Below are positions 56,001 through 64,000 of a DNA stretch of 64,000 nucleotides, one piece after another. A program made the translations under genes and the position numbers. The notes beneath the pieces are model-generated. The model worked only from the letters and a program-made list of their open reading frames with translations. It was not told the origin of the DNA and made no database searches. The first letter of the stretch is position 1; every line of letters begins with the position of its first letter. This stretch comes from Symbiodinium natans (Eukaryota > Sar > Dinophyceae > Suessiales > Symbiodiniaceae), in the NCBI GenBank assembly GCA_905221605.1, contig CAJNDS010002182.1:250001-314000 (forward strand), given 5' to 3'.

Positions 56001-58902
56001 GGGGGGTGGGGGGGGGGCACTCCCCCTGCCGACAAGCGGGGACCCTCCACACAGCATCGGTTTGCAGCTCCTCCAAGGGATTGGGTCCACAGGGCGGGGG
56101 GGGGGGGGGGGGGTTGCGTCAAAAAATTTGGCATGGGGGAAGGGTTGGGGGGGAAGGAGGCCAGATCCGGGTCTGCTTGTTGCAGACGCTTTTAGGCAGG
56201 AAGCCGAGGCGAATACTTCCTGCCACCTCCGCTACATCCGAATACCGTGAGGCATGCCACACCCTAGGCATCGGTTTTTGCAAGAAGAGGCGTGGAGGGT
56301 ATTGTGCAGTTTTGGTGGCCCTTCCCCTTACTGAGTATGAAGTGGGCAAAGCGCAGAACCCTGCTAGCCCGCCAGCCCCCAGACCCTTCGACCTAAACCC
56401 TTGAAACCCTTTAAATTCTCCAAACCCTACGCAGCTTCATAGACCCCCCCCCCAAAAAAAAAGGAAAAAACGAAATACAAACACGAGAAATAAAACCCTT
56501 AGAACTAAACCCCAAGCCTGCCTTTGGAGGCCCGGCGTCAAGAGGAGGAGCGACGCCGAGCCGACGAGGCCATGGATTTCGATATTGGTTTTTAGGGTTT
56601 TAGGTTTCAGGGTTTAGGGTTTCAGGGTTTATAGGGTTAGGGTTTTGAGTTCAGAGTTCGGATTCAGGGCAGCTTGGGAATAACTGCGCACCTCTATACC
56701 TAATATATATATATATATATATATGTATGTATATATACATGTGGGCACGGAAGGTTCTGGTGATTTGGAGTTTGAGTCAACCAGTGTTAGTTGCCGAAAA
56801 TTTTGCAATTTTTTGCAGTCTGTGTTGGAGTGTTCATGGCATTTCCGCACTTAAGAAGCCAAGTCAAGGGTCAGGACTAAACTGGAGTGCAGAGACTTGA
56901 TTGGTGGCAGGCCAAGAATGAAAGCTGTGGGTATTTGCCAGATGCCCATAGTGTGATACAGGCTCTGTTGAATAGTCATGGACAATTAGCAAAAAGTTAG
57001 CCCCGGAACTCGATGGTGGGCAGGAGCGCCGCAGACGCGAGGCGGAGGAGGCTGGCCTCCCAGCAGAAGCACATGCCAAAAACGCCAAAAACACTCGGGG
57101 GCGGGGGGTGGTAAGCGGTCTGGCACATTCTGGCACCTTGAAGTGACCCGCGACCCATGCTAGCTGCCTGCTCCCAAGATCCTACCTACCTCACAGGCAC
57201 GACGTGAGGAGGTGCCTGGGATGGTGGGAGGGCGGGCCAGTTTTGTAGGCATGCCGAACCTCAACTGCAGCATGGCAGGTCAGTAGAACCTCAGCACCTG
57301 GGCGAGACATTGAACCTGTGAGGAACGCCAGCGAAGGGAGCAGGAGGAGGCTCAGCATACCGCAAAAAGCTCCCCAATGCACGTTGAACTTGCATGATTG
57401 TGGACTTGCGCTTGTTGTCTCGAACTGTGGCAGAGGGTCACCCAGAGTAAATCTGCAGATCCAGCCATACACGTAGATATCGTGGTGTCTGCTCAGATTC
57501 TTGTGTGGGCTCAGGATTCTAAGGTGGGAATCCGGAAATCGGCTCACCTGCTTTCCGACCTATGATCCCTGCACATCCTTGCGCAGAAGCAGCGCCTCCA
57601 AGCCGGCACGGACGGGAATCTAGACCAATCAAAGTCCCCCTGAGCCCCTAAACTAAATCCTCAAACCCTCAAACCCCAGACACATCAGCAGTCATCATGC
57701 ACATGCCGAGTTCGATTGCCGCCAGGCTCGGCAGCCGGCAGGGGGCTCTGGCATGTCGGCCAGCCGGGCGCTCCGCAGGACATTGTCGGTGGTTTAGGGC
57801 TTGGGGGGGATTTTTTGTGGCGGTTTCGGGTTGAGGCCTTGCATCTGAAGCTGCGATCGCTGAGGCCTTCCATGGGCAGCTAGCAAGTAGGATGGCACTG
57901 TGTGCAACTATACAGCATGGGAGTACTTCGATTGGAAATGTATGGGTGTCCGCCCTCTCATGCTGCTCGTTTTTTTCTTACTTTCTGTATTTCCCCGCCC
58001 CGTCGTTTAGGCCTTGGGATACCTCGAATCATATCTTTGCGGCTTTCTCGAGAGAGTGTGTGCCTTCTGCGACTATACTTATTGCTTAATGGGTTCAGGC
58101 ACATCTAGTGAGCTCTGTAGCAGGCCAGAGCCAGACGAAGCAGTTCGGGACTCTTTCGACATCTGCAACCGCAGCATTTCTTGATCTGAGTGGCCAAAGC
58201 TCAAACACGGACGGCCTGCGAAGTTAAACGGCATCGAAGCCCTCAAGGGACCATGATGCTGCTTGGCTTGCATGCTGGGCACCATGGTCAAGGGGGTGTA
58301 GGTGGCGTGGAGGAGGCACTTGGAAAGCCAAAGCTCAGACAGCTGACATATGATGAGATGTAACTCTGGGCGCATCAGCATCAAGACCTGCGTAGCAATC
58401 CTGAAGAGGGAAGTTTCCTCCCACCCAGGCCTGCATTTGCAAACCACCCGTTGGACAGCCGCTTGGACATGCTCGAGATGGAGCTGGCGCGATTGAAGGG
58501 CAGCAGGCCGGGCAATTTGTATACAATGTAACAGGAGGTGATAGGGCTGTGTTTGCCCTCACCAGAGTAAATGTCTCCGGATTTATCTACTGTGGCAGCT
58601 CTGCCAGTTCCGCTTGTAAGGCAGATGGGTATGACTGGTGGCATGGGCAACATGGGGGGCGTGCCAATGACCTTCACGCAGCCGCAGCAGGCCTTGCGGG
58701 CCCTCAGGGGTAAACCGAACATGAAGGTCAATTCTGACGTCTTTTTTGTCCACGGGTTTGCCGATGCCGCCTTCGCGTTGCTCCTCAAGTGGTCCAAACA
58801 GTGTAAACTCCGGATACGCTGGGAGTTATGCGGATGAACACGGAATGGCAGACAGTTGGATCCGAGCTGCTAGAATCCTAGGTGCAATGCGAGGGTGTCC
58901 GC

Positions 58903-58964
<62 letters not shown>

Positions 58965-61622
58965 CATGTGTGTGTGTGTGTGTGCGTGCGACAAGAGCGC
59001 AGTGAGTGTTTGAGATTGGTTAGGACGAGCCTTCAAAAAGTTGAGAGTAAAGGAATTGATTTGACGGGCCCTTTTCGCGGCGCGCACGCACGCGAGACAC
59101 AACGAACCACCAAAATCGACACTCGGCTCTGGTACGCTCTCCCCTACAAGGATTCCGAGATATGTGACTCTGATATAAAAACAATGCAAGAAATGCACGG
59201 GCCATCGAGGCAGGCGCCAGGCGCCAAATCGTGCTCTCGCCTAGTATAGGTCCCGTGCGCTTGCACGAAATCTGTGCTCTCACCTCCCTCGCCTGCGCAT
59301 ATGCTCCTCGCTAGCTGCAGGGCTGCCCTTTGCCTCCCCAGGAGTTCTTGGATTGGGGTGTGCTGTTGGAGTGCTCTCACAAGGGCTAGTGTCCATCACA
59401 GATTAGCCTATATTCGACTGTTTGGGGACTTTGGGGCTGAGTTGAAGCCCCTGAGGCTCTGTCTCCGCTGATGCCTTCCATGCCTTCCGGTCCACCGATG
59501 TATTCCGTACCCTCTGAGCGCCTCGGCATGAACAGTCTTGCGGGATCTCGAGGGCTTGGTGTTCCAGTGGACGTGGCAGCAGGCCTTTCTGTGTCAAAAA
59601 AAGACCAGGTTGCCTTACGACAAAGCAGCAGCCTGAGCCAGTTGTTCACAGAAAGCCTCGCTTGGAGCCCAAAAGGCCCTCAGGGCCGGCACCGGCGTTG
59701 GCGAACATCGAGACGAAGAACCACGGTGAAATTATGCCCCTTGCCTTTATAATCCTTGGTTCGACAGAATGCAAGAACCCTTCAATCGTGGGGTCTAGCT
59801 ACGAGTCTAGTTTGGTGAGCGGTGTTCAGCTTGAAGGTTTTCCCTATCGACGGTTTCCTCCTTTGTGAGCTTGGCTCGGGTTTACCTGGCAGGTTGCGGT
59901 CTGGCACCGCTCGCCCGTATTGTAGCGGCAGCATGAGCTGTTCGGCTTCGTGTTGTGCTGTGGACTTGGGCGATCCTGTGCCAGCAGGCCCACCATGAAG
60001 ATTAGTCGGTGAAGAAGCACTATCGTGCTCTTCTGAGGGAGAAGGTGTTTCATGTGGTTGTGCATCTACTCCGGCACCAAACCCTGCCTGTGCCAGCCAA
60101 AGGCAAGCATACAAGGACATCGTGACGAGCCTGAAGGCGCACGGAACCACTTGAAACGGACACCAAAATGACAAAAAGAGCAGGTGAACCTTTCATGAAT
60201 ATCCAGAATTCGGCTCGGAGATCTCAGAGTTTTTGGTTGTGTCCACTTTGTCGGGTTTCTCAAGATTCGGCACCGGGCAGGGCGGGAGGCTTGTCTCACA
60301 AGATGGTCCCGAAGCTTGAACGTCCCTTCAATCCTCAATCATACGTGTGGTGTTCAAACCGTTGCAAAAATTCGCAAAGGGCCCTGGTGAGGATTGTGAC
60401 GATTGCCCCTTAGAGCCATAGCGATTTGAGCTTTCAATCCTGGCTATCCAGACTCTGCCCAACTTGAAGCCATTAAAAACAAAACGGTAAAGCCTAAACC
60501 CTAACCTTCGGGGTGCTAGTGCCACCCCTTTGCAATCTCTGGTCTGGTTCTGCTGTCAGGAGACGCAGCAAAAGCACAATGACCTCCTCCAGCGACATAC
60601 CGATCTGACAAAGCACCACGTCGCTCCGACCGCCGTAAAACTGCGCACAAGTGGTGTTCGCAATTGTTTGCAGTACTTATACGATTGGATTGACATGGCC
60701 TCACCTACCTTGAAGCCCGAAATCTGCTTTCGAATCCGTTGAGGCCAGCACATGTCTGTTGAAAGGACACGGCCCCCCCCCAGTAGGCAAGAAATCCGCT
60801 TGAACGACCCGACCCTGACAAGGGACCCGAGGGGTTATGCCGAGTAGAGTGGTGCATGTTAAAAGTCGTTGGCACGTGTTTTTGTTTTGTGCGCCGGAGC
60901 AGATCCCAACTGCAAACTTGCCAATTTCCCACAGAATTGGGGCGGGGGGGGGGGGGGGCCCGCGGGATGAAGTTGCAGGTAGCATGTTTCCGAAGACTGG
61001 TTCAATCTTAATAGGGGATGAGGGGAATTAGGGTACCTGATATCCCCCTATATACCCTTTAATTACAGCAATGATGCCAGAAGTTACCTAATTCCCCCAC
61101 TCCCTACGAAAGAAATGGTTGGGTAGCTAGCGCTGCAAAGGTGGAGCTGATGCGGGCACACCAGGACCTCCTTGAGAGTCTGAAGAGCCGTGGCCGCCCT
61201 CAGCATGTTCTCAGGATCTTCCTATCGTACGATGGTGTTGGGATGTTTAGATGTGGCGCTTTGTAAGATTTTGCAAGCCTCTTCTCTCTGCCAGAGCTAC
61301 AACGGGCATGTAGATGCTTGGAGGCTCTTGCATTTGTTGTTGTTCTTTCTTGTGGGCTGGGGCTATGCAAAATCACTTTGAGCGTCATGCCCTGCACCGT
61401 CCAGGTGTGGCAAAGGCATTTCGCTGAGTTAGTCGGCATGTTCAGATATTGCTGTGGACTTCGAGCCTCAACTCACGGAAAGCCCAGGAAGAACGGCACT
61501 GGTGGCGGTGGTGCAGCTGCCAAGGCTTCCGCCAAGAAGAAGGCCAAGCATCTCGGCGGAAAGGCAGACTTGACTACAGAACCGTCGCACTTCCCGAGGC
61601 TCCCAAGTTTTGGAAGTCATAG
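53053..61622 (+). CDS. Coiled-coil micro-exon gene with stop near 61.6 kb
   Basis: A chain of tiny exons on one strand: 53053-53102 (ERRRQLEEENQRLEEE), 54183-54213 (RRQEVEKRAE), 55084 to about 55116 (EELRRLEEQRR), 55633-55668 (ERIKAKKQREEE), 56530-56568 (ARRQEEERRRADE), 57024-57050 (ERRRREAEE), 57197-57208 (12 nt, ARRE), 57587-57601 (KQRLQ), about 58380-58499 (contains DSRLDMLEMELARLK), 58625-58690 (MGMTGGMGNMGGVPMTFTQP), 59471 to about 59577 (PSMPSGPPMYSVPSERLG), 60103-60136 (QAYKDIVTSLK), 60560-60619 (ETQQKHNDLLQRHTDLTKHH), 61134 onward (VELMRAHQDLLESLK), about 61492-61562 (Gly/Ala/Lys-rich) and 61599-61622 (APKFWKS-stop). Acceptors are nearly all AG|G; donors are GC, GA or GT. Phase is consistent at tested joins (53102 to 54183). 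An E/R-rich rod, a Met/Gly/Pro-rich middle and a KASAKKKAK-type basic tail suggest a scaffold or cytoskeletal protein. One gene or two cannot be decided; some donors are uncertain. Confidence 0.55.
54835..54930. repeat. (TA)n and ATGTATA microsatellite
   Basis: TATATATA runs at about 54834-54848, 54863-54880 and 54891-54902 with ATAAATAAATAA and TGTATG interruptions, inside an intron of the coiled-coil chain. Confidence 0.95.
55754..56023. repeat. G-rich tract (G runs punctuated by T)
   Basis: About 265 nt on the + strand consist almost only of G with single T (and a few A) interruptions. Shorter G runs lie at 55143-55164 and 56096-56113. All glycine/tryptophan or proline-rich frames through it, on both strands, are artefacts. 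Confidence 0.97.
56590..56660. repeat. TTTAGGGTTTCAGGGTTTATAGGG units
   Basis: Imperfect telomere-type repeat immediately downstream of the exon at 56530-56568, followed by (TA)n at 56703-56724. Similar units follow or precede other exons of this chain (53137-53192, 54258-54292, 55170-55202). Confidence 0.75.
58905..58984. repeat. (GT)n microsatellite
   Basis: About 60 nt of perfect GT, one GACAT interruption, then more GT to about 58984. Confidence 0.98.
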
Positions 61623-61820
61623 ACTTAAGGAAGAAGGTTCCATCCTCTTTTGGTTGGTCCCCCTCTTGCTTCCGGGCCGAATCGCAGACAAATGCCTTGA
61701 TCCCAGAACGGACGGAAAGGTTGCAGACCTCCCCCGACAATTGGAGATTGAGTCTTTGCTCACCTTCTCGCTGGGTTTGAAGTTCCACGATGCAAAAGCA
61801 GCAACTCCTGTCGATTCCAG

Positions 61821-64000
61821 CAGCCCAAGTTCCACATCCCCTTCCCACCAAGGCACCCAGCCCTCGGTGTGGTCCGCCTGGATTACGACTACCCTCCTGC
61901 ACCAGGAGACTCTGACCACCCAGGCGCCCAGTTCACATGGGCGAAAGGAGATAAATACATATATATATATATAAATATATACATACATACATAACATACA
62001 TACATACATGAGAAGGATGGCAATGCAGCTCCTGTGCCAGGCAGCTTTGGATACGAAGTCTACTATCGCTGCTGCCCAGGGTTGACTTTCGACATGTGCC
62101 AGGCCTCGGGACAGCAAGGGGTCATCGTCATCCCACTTCCCTTCACGTTTGTTTTGTTGCGAGCTTTGCAAAGCAGTCCTCAGGTCTGAGTTGTCAGGGC
62201 CCATGTGCGGTGTTTCTTGTACGGCTTGTGTAGTGGAAGGCCAGATTTGAGACTGGTGCCGCAAGCGTGACACTTGCCCTTGGTGACCTTCTGTGCAGGT
62301 AAGCACGTGCTGTGCTCTAATTACGTACACAGTCCTGGGGAGAAACATTAAACTCATTAGGCACAGAGCGACAAGCCAGGATGGCCACTTCCCCGAAGCT
62401 GTGGAGCGCCGCTTTGCCGATGCGATCAGGCACCTGGAGGCCAACTCTCGGGGGCTGACGAGCATGCTGTGTATCAATCTGCTGGGAGCTTGCCCCATTC
62501 CTGGAACATGAAGTTGACCTTCCCAGCGCGAACATGCATTTTGAAAAAGACCCCCCCGAAACACGAACCTCATGAACATCACTGCCTGTCGTCCAGCTAC
62601 CGTACATGGTCTAGTGGTGGCGTAGATCTTGGTCATCCTCCACCCACATCCTGGCAAGACTTTACCGAGATCCCCAGATATTGGGAAGGCCCGCGGATGT
62701 GCCGCCATCACCGGCGACTGCGGCTTCATGATGGCCTTTCACATGATTGCCAGGAGAGCGCTTCATGCACCTTTGCATGTCCGGCATCTCTACTATCTAC
62801 AATCCCGAAACCTAGCATCCCGCAAAGCTTGCAAGATCATCAGCCTGGGGGGGGGGGGGGCCTTTCATCGCAGCTCTCGGGGTGATCCAGACAAGTCTGT
62901 TACAAGTCGGCACCGATGGGGGCCTGGAGGAAGATCGCAGCTAAGCCCATCTTCATGTCCTCCATGGTGCTGCCTGGCTGATCAGCGGCGACCGCAAAGA
63001 GATGTCCGAACATTCCGTTCATGCAGAAGTGCACTGGATGCTCAAGAAAAACTACTGGTAGACGATGGGACTTCCCGTTTGGGCTGCTCTGTCTTACCAT
63101 GCCTAAATCTAAACGCTTGCGCGCGCCGCCTCGGCAGCCGGGGCTGGCCCGAGCCACGAGACGATGTCGACGGTCCAAGCGGCGCACTTCGGAGTCGCCA
63201 GTCCACGCGGTCGGGTTACAGATGTGGGGCCCAAAACTTTGCAGCAGCATATGAACTTGGGGGTGGTGTAAAGGGATGGCTTGCGTGAGGTGGACCGCAA
63301 ATTTTGGGTTGGGAAGTGGGGAAGGTGATCCGTGCCTGCTTGTTCTAGACGCCTCTGGGCCGGAGGCGATGCGAATTCACCAGTATGGCACAACGAACGC
63401 CTCATCTGCTGCCTGCCATACATCCGACAATGAACAGCCATCAACTGAGAAAGATATAGCTTACACACACACACATATATATATATATACATATACAAGC
63501 ACAATTAATAATGCAAAGATATATGTTATTCTTAGTCATACTAATCATGATCGTTATCATGTTTTCTTCGTTCGCATTGCGATGCCCTCAACACCTGCAC
63601 CAAGGCAATGCCCGATTATCGCCGCCTCCCTCGAGCCATCCGATCAGATTCTGCTTCTCACGGCAGCTCGGCCGCGTTGGCAGCCTGGGTGGTCTGGGAC
63701 TGCGAAGCCCAGAAGAGGGACCAATACCCAAAGAGCCCCAATGCCCCTTGGTGTAAGGAACATTCCTTAAATTATATAGGGATCCTCAACATGATTTGAG
63801 GTATATTCCTTGAGGGAGATTGGGCTCTTTGGGTACCGATCGATCAACACGAAACACCGGAGTGCGCGACACTCGAAGCCTCGAAGCCTCAGTCCTGCAA
63901 GTGGCCTGAAGCAAAGTCGCCCGTGCAGCCGAGGCCAATGACAAAACCCTGAAGCCGCAGAAGACGGTGCTGCTGAGCACTTGTGGATTCGATGTTGACG
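61821..64000 (+). CDS. Asp/Glu-racemase-like superfamily protein, seven exons (3' cut)
   Basis: Seven exons splice into one open protein with the motifs of a protein family related to aspartate/glutamate (hydantoin-type) racemases. Exon 1 is 61821 (or 61853) to 61923 ([20 protein letters not shown]). Exon 2 is 62041-62120 ([20 protein letters not shown]). Exon 3 is 62380-62439 ([13 protein letters not shown]). Exon 4 is 62689-62753 ([15 protein letters not shown]). Exon 5 is 62930-62971 (KPIFMSSMV). Exon 6 is 63605-63662 ([18 protein letters not shown]). Exon 7 is 63934 to the window end ([20 protein letters not shown]). Donors in order are GC, GT, GC, GA, GC and GC; all six acceptors are AG|G and all joins keep frame. 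The Cys in ITGDCGFMM is the expected catalytic position of such racemases (family knowledge), and CGFDVD may hold the partner Cys. Substrate is unknown. The 5' end is unresolved; no in-frame ATG precedes exon 1. Confidence 0.82.
61950..62010. repeat. (TA)n/CATA microsatellite in racemase-like intron 1
   Basis: ATATATATAT followed by ACATACATACATAACATACA inside intron 1 (61924-62040). A similar ACACACATATATATA run at 63461-63495 lies in intron 5. Confidence 0.93.

Noticed and set aside
55576-56404. Very long Gly-rich (+) and Pro-rich (-) ORFs
   Set aside because: They are produced by the G tract at 55754-56023. Only the small exon 55633-55668 inside the first one is kept.
62380-62520. Resemblance of [13 protein letters not shown]...CINLLG to a SAC-type phosphatase
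   Set aside because: The second half is intron read-through. The exon ends at the GC donor after HLE and joins to [15 protein letters not shown].
61617-62729. 370-aa minus-strand ORF
   Set aside because: It lies antisense to the racemase-like exons, which have family motifs and matching splice sites. The minus frame contains the translated (TA)n tract.

Overview
The window looks like nuclear DNA of a dinoflagellate, most likely a Suessiales/Symbiodiniaceae-type genome. Evidence read directly: every believable exon lies on the + strand; introns join with GC, GA or GT donors and nearly always with AG|G acceptors; proteins carry low-complexity tails rich in K, M, P and A; and TTTAGGG/CCCTAAA telomere-type repeats are scattered as interstitial filler. 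Protein similarities below are from memory of the families, because no search could be run.

Layout. (1) 1-4.1 kb: degenerate telomere-type repeats in both orientations and non-coding DNA sprinkled with a CAGTCC-based repeat. (2) 4.1-4.47 kb: a duplicated/inverted repeat ending in a run of 48 G. (3) 4.6-16.2 kb: a compact block of six same-strand, intron-poor genes. They are a lysine-rich helical protein, a DDE-transposase-like (DUF7869-like) protein, a dinoflagellate-expanded protein with an SDPW tail, a Lys/Ala/Pro-rich protein, a ~1,300-residue unknown protein and a ~91-residue protein. Introns of 47-120 nt separate their exons, and CAGTCC repeats run through spacers, introns and coding sequence. 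(4) 16.8-26.1 kb: chains of very small exons encoding E/R/A-rich coiled coil, with one EF-hand assembled from three exons. (5) 26.8-28.2 kb: a PPPDE/DeSI-type thiol peptidase gene with micro-exons. (6) 28.4-42.9 kb: repeats plus further coiled-coil micro-exons, an Agenet/Tudor-like segment and a probable C-terminal exon with a nuclear-localisation-like motif. (7) 44.3-52.8 kb: a dense repeat district (self-complementary ACTAGT array, TTGAAATGG palindromic array, three successive tandem families, a ~200-bp family, GA/CT microsatellites). (8) 53.0-61.6 kb: another coiled-coil micro-exon chain ending at a stop near 61,622. (9) 61.8-64.0 kb: a racemase-like gene resolved into seven exons and cut by the window edge.

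Two gene styles sit side by side. The 4.6-16.2 kb block has long exons, short introns and a shared repeat and motif (CAGTCC, SDPW), so it may be a mobile or recently arrived cassette. The rest consists of host-like genes with exons of about 12-100 nt in introns of hundreds to thousands of nt, made largely of telomere-type and simple repeats. Gene boundaries in the micro-exon chains are inferred; exon junctions were read by hand.
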